DNA of 64,000 nucleotides from Arthrobacter livingstonensis (GTDB taxonomy: Bacteria > Actinomycetota > Actinomycetes > Actinomycetales > Micrococcaceae), in contig NZ_QJVD01000003.1 of assembly GCF_003219815.1 (NCBI RefSeq), positions 1 to 64,000 of the forward strand, read 5' to 3'. How positions within the stretch are numbered: position 1 is the stretch's first letter; every line of letters starts with the position of its first letter. A program made the translations under genes and the position numbers. The notes beneath the pieces were generated by a model. It had not been told where the DNA came from and made no database searches. It saw only the letters and a list, made by a program, of their open reading frames with translations. This document shows positions 54,222-63,092 of this stretch, piece after piece.

Positions 54222-55613
54222 ATGAGTGAACAAACTGGTCCCGACCGCTCGGTCAAGGAATCGGGACTGCGCAAGGTGGTGGCGGCCTCGATGGCCGGCA
54301 CCGTGGTGGAGTGGTACGAATTCTTCCTGTACGCCACGGCGGTGAGCCTGGTGTTCGGCCACATGTTCTTCCCGAATGCCGGCTCCGTGCTGGACGGGAT
54401 CATGGCAGGGTTCCTGACCTACGCCGTCGGCTTCGTGGCACGGCCCATCGGCGGCATTGTCTTTGGCCACTTTGGCGACAAGTTTGGCCGCAAGAAGCTG
54501 CTGCAGCTGAGCATCATCCTGGTCGGGATCTCCACCTTCCTCATGGGCTGCCTGCCCGGCTTTGACCAGGTGGGCTACTGGGCCCCGGCGCTGCTGGTGG
54601 GCCTGCGCTTCATCCAGGGCTTTGCCGTCGGCGGCGAATGGGGAGGCGCCGTCCTCCTGGTGGCAGAGCACAGCCCGGACAAATCCCGCGGCTTCTGGGC
54701 GTCGTGGCCGCAGTCGGCCGTGCCGATGGGCAACCTGCTGGCCACCGGTGTCCTGCTGTTCCTGTCCTCCACGCTCAGTGAGGCCGCGTTCCTTGGCTGG
54801 GGCTGGCGTGTGGCCTTCTGGCTCTCCGCGGTGATCGTGCTGATCGGCTACTACATCCGCACCAAGGTCAGCGACGCCCCCATCTTCCTGAAGGCGCATG
54901 AGGAAATCCAGAACAACCCAAACGCCGGCTACGGCGTGGTGGAGGTCTTCCGCCGCTATCCGCGGGGCGTCTTTACGGCCATGGGCCTGCGCTTCGCCGA
55001 GAACATCCTGTACTACCTGGTGGTGACGTTCTCGATCACCTACCTGAAGGTCATCGTGGACATCAACACCGCCCGCATCCTGCTGCTGCTCCTGGTGGCC
55101 CACGGCATCCATTTCTGCGTGGTCCCGCTGGTCGGCAAGCTCTCCGACAGGATTGGCCGCAAGCCAACGTACATGCTCGGTGCCCTGACCGGCGCCACCT
55201 GGGGCTTTTTTGCCTTCCCCATGATGGACACGAAGGACGACTTCATGATCCTGGCCTCCGTCACCATCGGCCTGGTCTTCCACGCCCTCATGTACGCGGG
55301 GCAGCCATCCATCATGGCGGAGATGTTCCCCACCCGCATGCGCTACTCCGGTGTTTCCCTGGGCTACCAGGTCACCTCCATCGTGGCCGGATCCATTGCA
55401 CCCTTCATTGCCACCGGCCTGGTGGAGCACTACCATTCCTCCGTCCCCGTGGCCATCTACCTGCTCGGCGCCTGCATGGTGACCGCCGTGGCCGTGCTGT
55501 TCCTGAAGGAAACCAAGGGCGTCTCGCTGCAGGACATCGACGACGCCGATGCCGCCGGCACGCTGGCCCTGGGCCGTGCCGCGGCGGCCAAGTCGGCAGC
55601 AAGGGTGGGCTAG
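54222..55613 (+). CDS. MHS-type MFS transporter
   Basis: A 463-residue metabolite:H+ symporter. Typical MHS motifs are AASMAGTVVEWYEFFLYATA, GHFGDKFGRKKLLQ, RFIQGFAVGGEWGGAVLL and KLSDRIGRKPTYM. Family members carry small organic acids, proline or betaine. The 3-hydroxybutyrate dehydrogenase gene begins 3 bases after its stop, so uptake of 3-hydroxybutyrate or a related acid is a good inference. GGAGGAG lies before ATG 54222; the upstream frame extension from 54090 is non-coding. Confidence 0.9.
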   Translation: MSEQTGPDRSVKESGLRKVVAASMAGTVVEWYEFFLYATAVSLVFGHMFFPNAGSVLDGIMAGFLTYAVGFVARPIGGIVFGHFGDKFGRKKLLQLSIILVGISTFLMGCLPGFDQVGYWAPALLVGLRFIQGFAVGGEWGGAVLLVAEHSPDKSRGFWASWPQSAVPMGNLLATGVLLFLSSTLSEAAFLGWGWRVAFWLSAVIVLIGYYIRTKVSDAPIFLKAHEEIQNNPNAGYGVVEVFRRYPRGVFTAMGLRFAENILYYLVVTFSITYLKVIVDINTARILLLLLVAHGIHFCVVPLVGKLSDRIGRKPTYMLGALTGATWGFFAFPMMDTKDDFMILASVTIGLVFHALMYAGQPSIMAEMFPTRMRYSGVSLGYQVTSIVAGSIAPFIATGLVEHYHSSVPVAIYLLGACMVTAVAVLFLKETKGVSLQDIDDADAAGTLALGRAAAAKSAARVG

Positions 55614-55616
55614 GAC

Positions 55617-56465
55617 ATGAACGCGAATGAAACAGTGCCGCCGGCCGGACCGGGCGCCGCGCGTGTGACGGGCATCGGGAGTGTGACGGGCGAGGTGCGT
55701 GGGGCTGGCGGGCGGCCGGCCGACGGCGGACTGGCAGGGAAGCGTGCGCTCGTCACCGGCGGTGCCGGCGGCCTGGGTGCCGCTACCGCGCGCGCGCTCG
55801 CGGCCCAGGGCGCCTACGTGATTGTGGCCGACCGGGACGGGGCCGGGGCCGCTGCGGTGGCCGCGGAGGTGGGTGGCGAGGCCTGGGAGGTTGACCTGCT
55901 GGACACCGCCGCGCTGGAAACGCTCAAGCTCGACGTGGACATCCTGGTCAACAACGCCGGCATCCAGTCCATCAGCCCGATCGAGGACTTTGACCCGGCC
56001 GCGTTCCGCCGCATCCTCACCATCATGCTGGAGGCGCCCTTCCTGCTGATCCGGGCCGCGCTGCCGCACATGTACGAACAGAACTACGGGCGCATCATCA
56101 ACATGTCTTCCATCCACGGCCTGCGCGCATCCTCCTTCAAGTCCGCCTACGTGGCCGCCAAGCACGGGCTCGAGGGACTGTCCAAGGTCACTGCCCGAGA
56201 AGGCGGCGGGCACGGCGTGACGAGCAACTGCGTCAACCCCGGCTATGTGCGCACACCCCTGGTGGAGGGGCAGGTGGCCGACCAGGCGAGGACCCACGGC
56301 ATCCCCGAGGAGCAGGTGGTGGCCGAGGTCATGCTCGCCAACAGCGCCATCAAGCGGCTGATCGAGCCGGAGGAAATTGCCGCCCTGGTGGCCTGGCTGG
56401 CCTCCGACCAGGCCGCCATGGTGACGGGAAGTTCCTACGTCATGGACGGCGGCTGGACAGCCTAG
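55617..56465 (+). CDS. 3-Hydroxybutyrate dehydrogenase-like SDR
   Basis: A 282-residue classical SDR with a 40-residue N-terminal extension. TGGAGGLGAATARALAAQG binds NAD, NNAG is at ~115, the catalytic serine lies in INMSSIHGLR and the YxxxK in SAYVAAKHG. The motif NPGYVRTPLVEGQVADQAR with HGIPEEQVV is typical of D-3-hydroxybutyrate dehydrogenase, which turns 3-hydroxybutyrate into acetoacetate. It is co-transcribed with the MHS transporter. The long Gly/Pro-rich N-terminus is unusual; an internal start near 55740 is possible but has no ATG. Followed by a strong hairpin. Confidence 0.85.
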   Translation: MNANETVPPAGPGAARVTGIGSVTGEVRGAGGRPADGGLAGKRALVTGGAGGLGAATARALAAQGAYVIVADRDGAGAAAVAAEVGGEAWEVDLLDTAALETLKLDVDILVNNAGIQSISPIEDFDPAAFRRILTIMLEAPFLLIRAALPHMYEQNYGRIINMSSIHGLRASSFKSAYVAAKHGLEGLSKVTAREGGGHGVTSNCVNPGYVRTPLVEGQVADQARTHGIPEEQVVAEVMLANSAIKRLIEPEEIAALVAWLASDQAAMVTGSSYVMDGGWTA

Positions 56466-56478
56466 CCCTTCCCTCGCA

Positions 56479-56535
56479 AAGCACGACGACGGGAGGCCAC
56501 CTTCACAGCGAAGGCGGCCTCCCGTCGTCGTGCTT
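56479..56535. terminator. 20-bp perfect bidirectional hairpin
   Basis: The 20-bp arms at 56479-56498 and 56516-56535 are exact complements, extended by a further 5 bp around a small loop. The hairpin lies between the convergent dehydrogenase and LysR genes. There is no T-run. Confidence 0.7.
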
Positions 56536-56619
56536 GAACCGACCCTCCCTGACGTCCCTTTGGCAATGAAAAGGGAGGGAGTGTTGGGGAAAAGGCCGCC
56601 AAGGGTGATCGGGCGTTGG

Positions 56620-57528
56620 TCAGGCGGGGACGAGCTGTCGGCGGCGGCGGTGGGTTTCCTGCAGGAAGGCCGCCACCACTGCCTGGACGGCCGGGGACCG
56701 CAGCGACTCCGGCCTCGCGGCGGCCCAAAACTGCACCTTTTGGGCAATCCCGCCGGGCAGGACGCGGACCAGGCCGTCCTGTCCGTCCGCCATGAACGCG
56801 GGCAGCATGGCGATCCCGGCGTTCGCCCGGACTGCCTCGATCTGGGCAAACACGCTGGTGCACTGGAACTCGGCCGGTTCGCTGGTCAGCCGGTGGTGCT
56901 GTTCGGACAGCTCCGCCACCTGCAGCGTCGACTCCACATAGGAGATGAAGCGGTGGCCCTTCAGGGCCGCCTCGGTCTCCGGAAGTCCGTGGGCCTGCGC
57001 ATATCCGGTCCCCGCATACAGCCGCAGCGTGTAGTCGGAAAGGAAAATGACCTCCGCCCGGCCTGCGTCGACACTGCCGGGCACCACTTCCAGGTCCACG
57101 CCGGAACGGTTCCTGCTCAGCCGCCGCGTGGCGCTGAGCAGTTCCACCCGCAGCATCGGATGCCTGCGCTGCAGCCGGACCAGCGCCGGTGTGGCGATGA
57201 GCGCGCCAAAGCCGTCGGAGGTGCTGACCCGCACCACGCCGGAGACAACGTCCACGCCGCCTTCGATTCCCGTGGCCAGCGAGTTCAGGCTCGTTTCAAT
57301 TCCCTCGGCCGCGGCAACCGCCGCGCGCCCCAGCTCCGTCAACTCCCATCCCTGCGGCGTGCGCTCCAGCGTCCGCCCGCCCAACTGCCGCTCCAGCGCC
57401 AATATTCGCCGCGATACGGTGGTGTGCGTGGTCCCCAGGGCGTCGGCGACGGCGGTGAAACGCCCCAGCCGGGCCACAGTTAGCAGGACCAGCAGGTCAT
57501 CCGGACTGGGAAACCTCTTGAAATCCAT
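56620..57528 (-). CDS. LysR family transcriptional regulator
   Basis: A 302-residue LysR protein. The HTH includes FTAVADALGTTHTTVSRRI near residues 20-40, followed by the linker helix and effector domain. It diverges from the 3-hydroxyisobutyrate dehydrogenase-like gene at 57688 and lies next to a palindromic AGTGCA site, so it probably controls that operon. GGAGG lies 8 bases before ATG 57528. It has no hydrophobic or unusual segments. Confidence 0.9.
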   Translation of the reverse strand: MDFKRFPSPDDLLVLLTVARLGRFTAVADALGTTHTTVSRRILALERQLGGRTLERTPQGWELTELGRAAVAAAEGIETSLNSLATGIEGGVDVVSGVVRVSTSDGFGALIATPALVRLQRRHPMLRVELLSATRRLSRNRSGVDLEVVPGSVDAGRAEVIFLSDYTLRLYAGTGYAQAHGLPETEAALKGHRFISYVESTLQVAELSEQHHRLTSEPAEFQCTSVFAQIEAVRANAGIAMLPAFMADGQDGLVRVLPGGIAQKVQFWAAARPESLRSPAVQAVVAAFLQETHRRRRQLVPA

Positions 57529-57555
57529 AAAATGACCCTCCTTCACCCTTCATCA

Positions 57556-57577
57556 AGTGCAAATGTGCACATGCACT
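57556..57577. promoter_or_regulatory. LysR operator candidate
   Basis: AGTGCA-N10-TGCACT encloses ATGTGCACAT, itself a perfect palindrome at 57563-57572. A further TTTGCACTCT occurs at 57596-57605. The site lies between LysR and its divergent target operon. Confidence 0.55.
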
Positions 57578-57687
57578 CTGCCTTTTTCGGTCTTGTTTGC
57601 ACTCTAACAGGCTGTGATGCTGGTCATGTCCGGGAATTAAATCCAGTCCGGGGCATAATGGGTTGAGTAGGCAAAGGGGCTTTCATC

Positions 57688-58656
57688 ATGGCAGTTGTGG
57701 CATGGATAGGTTTGGGCAACATGGGCGGGCCCATGACGGCGAACATGGTCAAGGCGGGGCACACCGTCAAGGGATTTGACCTCAGCCCCAACGCGCTCGC
57801 CGCCGCCGGCGCCCACGGGGTGGAAGCCGCGGCCTCGATCGCGGCGGCAGTACAGGGGGCCGACGTCGTCTTCACCATGCTCCCCAAGGGCGACCACGTC
57901 CGCAGCGTGTACTTTGGCGAAGCCGGCATCCTCGCCAACGCCGCCACGGCAACCCTGCTCATCGACTCCTCCACCATTGACATTGACTCCGCACAGGCCG
58001 TGCACGACGCCGCCGCTGCCGCCGGCTTCCGCTTTGTGGACGCCCCGGTTTCGGGCGGCATGAGCGGCGCCACTGCCGGAACGCTCACTTTCATGATCGG
58101 CGGCGAAAGCGGCGCCGTGGCGGACGCCTCCGGGTTCATCGAGCCGATGTCCGCGAACATTATCCCCACGGGCGGCGCCACCACCGGCCAGGCCGCGAAG
58201 ATCTGCAACAACCTGATGCTGTTCATCAACCTGGCCTCCACCTCTGAAGGCGCGGTGCTGGCCGACCGACTGGGCCTGGACAAGCAGGTCTTTTGGGATA
58301 TCGCCTCCGTATCCTCCGGCGACAGCTGGGCGCTGCGCACCTGGTACCCGGTGGCCGGCGTCGTGCCCACCTCGGCAGCCAACAACGACTTTGCCCCCAC
58401 TTTTACTGCCGAACTGGCCAACAAGGACATCGGCCTGGCCATCGCCGCGGCCCGCAGCACGGACACCCCGCTGGAAATTGGCGAGCACGTCCAGCAGTTG
58501 TTCCAGCGCCTCATTGACGGCGGGCAGGGCGCCAAGGACTGCTCCATGATTGTGTCCCTGGTGGACGGCTCACTCCAGACGGGCGAGGCTGCACCCGGCC
58601 CCAACGCGGCCGCATCCAATCAGGCCACACCCGGCCCCGCCGCATCCAACGCATAG
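57688..58656 (+). CDS. 3-Hydroxyisobutyrate dehydrogenase family protein
   Basis: A 322-residue beta-hydroxyacid dehydrogenase. WIGLGNMGGPMTANMVKAGH is the NAD-binding N-terminus, FVDAPVSGGMSGATAGTL the substrate loop, and GQAAKICNNLMLFINL carries the catalytic lysine. Family members oxidise 3-hydroxyisobutyrate, tartronate semialdehyde partners or related acids. The C-terminal ~25 residues are an Ala/Pro/Asn-rich tail not seen in standard enzymes. AAAGGGG precedes the ATG. It is the first gene of the operon; the aldehyde dehydrogenase 14 bases later fits oxidation of its semialdehyde product. Confidence 0.87.
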   Translation: MAVVAWIGLGNMGGPMTANMVKAGHTVKGFDLSPNALAAAGAHGVEAAASIAAAVQGADVVFTMLPKGDHVRSVYFGEAGILANAATATLLIDSSTIDIDSAQAVHDAAAAAGFRFVDAPVSGGMSGATAGTLTFMIGGESGAVADASGFIEPMSANIIPTGGATTGQAAKICNNLMLFINLASTSEGAVLADRLGLDKQVFWDIASVSSGDSWALRTWYPVAGVVPTSAANNDFAPTFTAELANKDIGLAIAAARSTDTPLEIGEHVQQLFQRLIDGGQGAKDCSMIVSLVDGSLQTGEAAPGPNAAASNQATPGPAASNA

Positions 58657-58669
58657 GAAGGCACCTGCC

Positions 58670-60166
58670 ATGACTGAGGTTTCAACGAATGCCGCCGTCC
58701 GGGACTGGCCCATGTGGATCGGGGGAGAGGAACAGCCCTCTTCCGGTGCACAGTGGCGCGAGGTGTTCAATCCCGCCCGCCGCGAAGCGGTTATCGCCCG
58801 TGTCCCAGCCGGCACGGTGGAGGACGTGGACCGCGCCGTGGCCGCAGCCCGTGCGGCCTACCCGGCCTGGCGCGCCCAGCACTTCACCGGCCGGGCCAAG
58901 GCGCTGCTCGCCATCGCCGACGAACTGGAGCAGCGGACCGAGGAATTTGCCCGCCTGACCGCACTGGACACCGGCAATGCCCTGCGCACCCAGGCCCGCC
59001 CCGAATCCACCACCATGGTGGCGATGTTCCGGTACTTCGCCGGGATCGCCGGGGAAGTCAAGGGCACCACGCTGCCGGCCGGCGAGAACCAACTGCAGTA
59101 CACGCGGCTGGAACCCCTGGGCGTGGTGGCCGCCATCCTGCCCTGGAACTCGCCGCTGATGATCGCAGCGTTCAAGATTCCGGCCGCGCTCGCGGCCGGC
59201 AACACCGTCATCATGAAGGCGGCCGACGACGCCCCGCTCACCATCCTGCTGCTGGCGGAGGTGTGCAACAAGCACCTGCCCGCCGGCGTCGTCAACGCCC
59301 TGACCGGGCGTGGCGCCGTCATTGGGGACGCCCTGGCCACCCACCCCGGCGTCGACAAGGTCTCCTTCACCGGCTCCACCGAGGTGGGCCGGATGGTGGC
59401 CGGCCAGGCCGGCACCCGGTTGGCGCACATGTCGCTTGAACTGGGCGGGAAGAACCCCTCCATCGTTTTCCCCGACGCGGCCGACGACGACGAACTCATC
59501 GACGGCCTGCTCCTGGCCTCCCGCTTCACCCGCCAGGGCCAAAGCTGCACGGCCGGCTCCCGCCTCTTCCTCCACGAGGACATTTACGACGACGTCCTGG
59601 GCCGGCTCAGCGCCAAGCTTGGCGCCCTGAAAGTGGGCGATCCCATGGACGAGGCATCGGACATGGGCGCCATCATCAATGCCAAGCAGCACAGCTCCAT
59701 CACCGGCTTCCTTGACGAAGGCCGCGCCACCCCCGGCATGAAGGCCGTGCTGGGCGGCAGCGCCCCCACCGAAGGCGCCCTGACCGAGGGCTACTACCAC
59801 CTGCCCACCATTTTTGGCGGGGCCAGCAACGAATTCCGGTTGGCACAGGAGGAAATCTTCGGCCCCGTCCTGGTAGCCATCCCGTGGAAGGACACGGCGG
59901 AGGTGATCGGCATGGCCAACGACACCAACTACGGGCTGGCCGCCTACGTCTGGAGCCACGACCTGGACAACGCCCTGAACACCGCGCACCGGATCGACGC
60001 CGGCTGGGTGCAGGTCAACCAGGGCGGAGGCCAGGTGGTGGGCCAGTCCTACGGCGGGTACAAGCAAAGCGGCATTGGCCGGGAAGTGTCATTGGAGGGC
60101 ATGCTGGCCGGGTTCACCCAGACCAAGCAGATCAACGTGAAGCTGCGCGGGGTGCCCAATGCCTGA
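58670..60166 (+). CDS. Aldehyde dehydrogenase
   Basis: A 498-residue NAD(P)+-dependent aldehyde dehydrogenase. ILPWNSPLMIAAFKI binds cofactor, FTGSTEVGRMV and LELGGKNPSIVF follow, and the catalytic cysteine is in GQSCTAGSRLF. EEIFGPVLVAIPW is present near the end. GGAAGG precedes ATG 58670; the longer frame from 58550 overlaps the upstream gene's tail. Substrate is probably a semialdehyde made by the preceding dehydrogenase; betaine-aldehyde-type substrates cannot be excluded. The stop overlaps the CoA transferase start. Confidence 0.88.
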   Translation: MTEVSTNAAVRDWPMWIGGEEQPSSGAQWREVFNPARREAVIARVPAGTVEDVDRAVAAARAAYPAWRAQHFTGRAKALLAIADELEQRTEEFARLTALDTGNALRTQARPESTTMVAMFRYFAGIAGEVKGTTLPAGENQLQYTRLEPLGVVAAILPWNSPLMIAAFKIPAALAAGNTVIMKAADDAPLTILLLAEVCNKHLPAGVVNALTGRGAVIGDALATHPGVDKVSFTGSTEVGRMVAGQAGTRLAHMSLELGGKNPSIVFPDAADDDELIDGLLLASRFTRQGQSCTAGSRLFLHEDIYDDVLGRLSAKLGALKVGDPMDEASDMGAIINAKQHSSITGFLDEGRATPGMKAVLGGSAPTEGALTEGYYHLPTIFGGASNEFRLAQEEIFGPVLVAIPWKDTAEVIGMANDTNYGLAAYVWSHDLDNALNTAHRIDAGWVQVNQGGGQVVGQSYGGYKQSGIGREVSLEGMLAGFTQTKQINVKLRGVPNA

Positions 60167-61439
60167 CACCACGGGGCTGCCGCTGGAGGGCGTGCGCATC
60201 CTGGACCTGAGCCGCGCGCTCGCCGGCCCCTACGCCACCGCCCTGCTGGCCGATCTCGGCGCGGACATCATCAAGACCGAAAGCATCAAGGGCGGGGATT
60301 CCAGCAGGTCCTGGCCGCCGTTTGAAAACGACCACAGCCTGTACTTCGACTCCGCCAACCGCGGCAAGTCCTCCATCGCCATCGATTTCTACACGCCCGA
60401 AGGCAGGGAACTGCTGTGGCAGCTGGCGGTGGGCTCCGACGTCGTGGTGGAAAACTTCCGCCCCGGAGTGCTGGCCACCATGGGCCTGGACCCGGAGGCA
60501 CTGCGGGCCGCGAAACCGGGGCTCATTGTGGCCTCCGTCAGCGGCTTCGGCGCCACCGGCCCGCTGAGCCAGGCACCGGGCCTGGACCAGGTGGCCCAGG
60601 GCATGACCGGGCTGATGTCAGTCACCGGCGCCGACGCCGACACCATGTACCGGGTGGGCGTGCCGATCATTGACATGGTCTCCGGCATTAACACGGCCCT
60701 GGCCATCGCCGCCGCCCTGGTGGGCCGGAACCGGACGGGCCAGGGGATGGAGGTCTCGACGTCGCTTCTGGAAACGGGACTGGCGCTCGGTGCCTTCCAG
60801 GGCCAGAAATACCTGAGCACCGGCGAGGTTCCCGTGCCGCAGGGCAACAACCACCCGGTCCTGTCCCCGTATGGGGTGTTCGCCACGGCGGACATTCCCG
60901 TCATCATCGCCGTGGGCAACCAAAAGCAGTGGCGGGACGTGTGCGTGCTGCTGGGGGACCCGAAGCTGGCCGACAACCCGGACTACGCCACCGGAAAATT
61001 GCGCAACGTGAACCGGGAGGCGCTGAAGGTGGTGCTCGAGGGCCTGCTGAAACACCGCGCCGCCGGCGAATGGCTGCCGCTGCTGCGCGGTGCCGCCATT
61101 CCGGCCGGGCCCATCTACAACTACGAACAGGCCTTTGCCGATCCGCAGGTCCGGGCGCTGGACATGGTGGACACCGTGCACCGCGCCGACGGTTCGGCGC
61201 TGCCGCTGGTCCGCGGCCCCATCTCCGTCAACCGGCAGGCGCCGCGGATCCGCAAGGCCCCGCCGTCGCTGGGCGAGGACACCCTGGCCGTGCTCGCCGG
61301 CCTTGGCCTGAGCCCGGAGCAGGTCGCCGGGCTGGTGGATGCCGGGATAGTGCTGGCGGCACCGGCCGGTGCGGCACCCGCAGTGCCGTCGGGTGCGGCG
61401 TCGGCTGCGTCCGGAGCACCGTCGGGCGCGGCGGCATGA
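60159..61439 (+). CDS. Class III CoA transferase (CaiB/BaiF family)
   Basis: A 426-residue family III CoA transferase. GVRILDLSRALAGPYATALLADLGAD is the hallmark N-terminus (parts GVRILDLSRALAGPY, ATALLADLGAD), with VVENFRPGVLATMGLD and the catalytic aspartate region in VPIIDMVSGINTALAI. It transfers CoA between acyl-CoA and a free acid such as carnitine, oxalate, formate or itaconate. The last ~40 residues are Ala/Pro/Gly/Ser-rich repeats (PSGAA-type) outside the fold. The gene overlaps the aldehyde dehydrogenase by 8 bases and the next gene follows closely. Confidence 0.88.
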   Translation: MPDTTGLPLEGVRILDLSRALAGPYATALLADLGADIIKTESIKGGDSSRSWPPFENDHSLYFDSANRGKSSIAIDFYTPEGRELLWQLAVGSDVVVENFRPGVLATMGLDPEALRAAKPGLIVASVSGFGATGPLSQAPGLDQVAQGMTGLMSVTGADADTMYRVGVPIIDMVSGINTALAIAAALVGRNRTGQGMEVSTSLLETGLALGAFQGQKYLSTGEVPVPQGNNHPVLSPYGVFATADIPVIIAVGNQKQWRDVCVLLGDPKLADNPDYATGKLRNVNREALKVVLEGLLKHRAAGEWLPLLRGAAIPAGPIYNYEQAFADPQVRALDMVDTVHRADGSALPLVRGPISVNRQAPRIRKAPPSLGEDTLAVLAGLGLSPEQVAGLVDAGIVLAAPAGAAPAVPSGAASAASGAPSGAAA

Positions 61440-61492
61440 GCGCGCCGCCGGCAAAACCGGCCGGGCCCATGAAGGCAAGGAGACGGACTGGC

Positions 61493-62281
61493 ATGCTGCG
61501 CACTGAACAGCACGGGCCGGTGGCAACCCTGGTCATGGACAATCCCGGCATGCGCAACGCCATCACGGCGGACATGTGGCAGCAGTTCGCCGACCTCCTG
61601 GCGCAGCTGGAGGCAGACGACACCGTGAAGGTGGTGGTGGTGCGCGGGGCCGGGGGGCACTTCTCCGCCGGCGCCGACATCGCCTCGCTGCAGCAGATCC
61701 TGCACGATCCCGCCACCGGTCAGCGGGACGGCGGCGACATCACCGTCGCCGAGGATGCCCTGGCCCGCTTCCGCAAGCCCACCGTCGGCGCCGTCGACGG
61801 CTACTGCGTGGGCGGCGGCTGGCAGATCGCCGGCGCCTGCGACATCAGGCTGGCATCGGAAAACGCGATCTTTGGCATTACGCCCGCCAAGATCGGCATT
61901 GTCTACCCGCTTTCCGGGATCCGGCGGCTGGTGCAGCTGGTGGGCCCGGCGGCCGCCAAGTACCTGCTGTTCAGCGGCGACTTTGTCAACGCCGTGGAAG
62001 CCCAGCGGCTCGGCCTGGCCATGCAGGTGCTGCCCGCGGACAGCTTCTGGGATGACGTCCACGCCTTTGCCCTGCACCTGGCCGGGCGCTCGCAGTTCTC
62101 CCTCCAGTCCCAAAAGGACCTGGTCAACGCCATCAGCGACCGCGTCCCGGAGGCGGACCTGGCCGAACGCAACGCTTATTGGCAGCGCGAGATGGCCGCC
62201 AGCGCGGACCCCCGGATCGGGATTGCAGCCTTCCTGGCCAAGGAGACGCCGCAGTTCACCTGGCTCCGCCCCTCCGAGTGA
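61493..62281 (+). CDS. Enoyl-CoA hydratase/isomerase family protein
   Basis: A 262-residue crotonase. The oxyanion-hole segments GGHFSAGADIASLQ and VDGYCVGGGWQIAGACDIRLA are present, and AIFGITPAKIGIVYPLSG holds the position of the catalytic glutamate in this branch. Members hydrate or isomerise acyl-CoAs. I chose ATG 61493 because AAGGAG lies ~10 bases upstream and the length then matches the family; the in-frame ATG 61436, overlapping the transferase stop, would add 19 odd residues. It closes the operon of alcohol dehydrogenase, aldehyde dehydrogenase and CoA transferase. Confidence 0.86.
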   Translation: MLRTEQHGPVATLVMDNPGMRNAITADMWQQFADLLAQLEADDTVKVVVVRGAGGHFSAGADIASLQQILHDPATGQRDGGDITVAEDALARFRKPTVGAVDGYCVGGGWQIAGACDIRLASENAIFGITPAKIGIVYPLSGIRRLVQLVGPAAAKYLLFSGDFVNAVEAQRLGLAMQVLPADSFWDDVHAFALHLAGRSQFSLQSQKDLVNAISDRVPEADLAERNAYWQREMAASADPRIGIAAFLAKETPQFTWLRPSE

Positions 62282-62414
62282 CGCGGCGGCGCCGTCGGCT
62301 GCATGCCCACCTACTTTCCGATGGACACCGGCTGCTCGTGCGCCGTTGTGGCGCAGTTGCTGAATTTTCAGCCGCTGCGCCACGGTGGTTTAAGCGTGTT
62401 TAGGCGGCCAGGTC

Positions 62415-63089
62415 TTAATGGTCTTCGGTGATCTTGCCGCGGGCCAGGCGGAACTGCCTGTCCGTCTGCGATGCCAGGGCCTGGTCGTGGGTAACCACCA
62501 GGATCGTGGTTTTCTTTTCGTGGGCCAGCTGGCGCAGCAGCGCAATGATGAGCTCGCCTGTTTCATCGTCCAGGTTGCCCGTGGGCTCGTCCGCCAGAAT
62601 CAGCTTCGGGTTGTTGGCCAGCGCCCGGGCAATGGCCACGCGCTGCTGCATGCCGCCGGAGAGCCGGTTGGCCAGCCGGCCGTGCATCTCCTCCGTCAGC
62701 TCCACCTGGTTCAGCAGCTCGGCGGCACGCTTGGTTCGCTCGGAGCGGGAGACGCCCGCGAACTCCATGGGCAGCATGACGTTTTCCCGCGCGGACAGGT
62801 TTGGGATGAGGTTGTACTGCTGGAACACGAACCCGATGTCGTCGCGCCGGTACGCCGTCAGCTTCCTGTCCGGCAGCGTGGAAAGGTTCACGTCGTCCAC
62901 GACGACGTCCCCCGAGGTTGCCTTGTCCAGTGCGCCCAGGAGCGATAGCAGCGTGCTTTTGCCGCTGCCGCTCTTGCCCAGGATGGCGGCGAAGGTGCCC
63001 TGTTCCAGGCTGAAGCTCACCCCGTTCACGGGCTTGATGGTGCGGTCCCCGGAATTGAACGACTTGACAACGTCTTTGACACTGAGCAT
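62415..63089 (-). CDS. ABC transporter ATP-binding protein (MacB/LolD type)
   Basis: A 224-residue ATPase. Walker A is GKSGSGKSTLL, the Q-loop FQQYNLIPNLS, the signature LSGGMQQRVA and Walker B LILADEPTGNLD, the usual sequence for MacB/LolD-type exporters. It precedes in transcription nothing else in the window and follows the FtsX-type permease by 3 bases, so the pair works together. GAGGAGAGTAAGCC precedes the ATG. Likely exports a peptide, antibiotic or lipid-linked compound. Confidence 0.9.
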   Translation of the reverse strand: MLSVKDVVKSFNSGDRTIKPVNGVSFSLEQGTFAAILGKSGSGKSTLLSLLGALDKATSGDVVVDDVNLSTLPDRKLTAYRRDDIGFVFQQYNLIPNLSARENVMLPMEFAGVSRSERTKRAAELLNQVELTEEMHGRLANRLSGGMQQRVAIARALANNPKLILADEPTGNLDDETGELIIALLRQLAHEKKTTILVVTHDQALASQTDRQFRLARGKITEDH

Positions 63090-63092
63090 GGC

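Noticed and set aside
54180-56849. 889-codon open frame on the minus strand
   Set aside because: It is the antisense shadow of the MHS transporter and dehydrogenase genes, with a His/Gln/Gly-rich composition and no motif.
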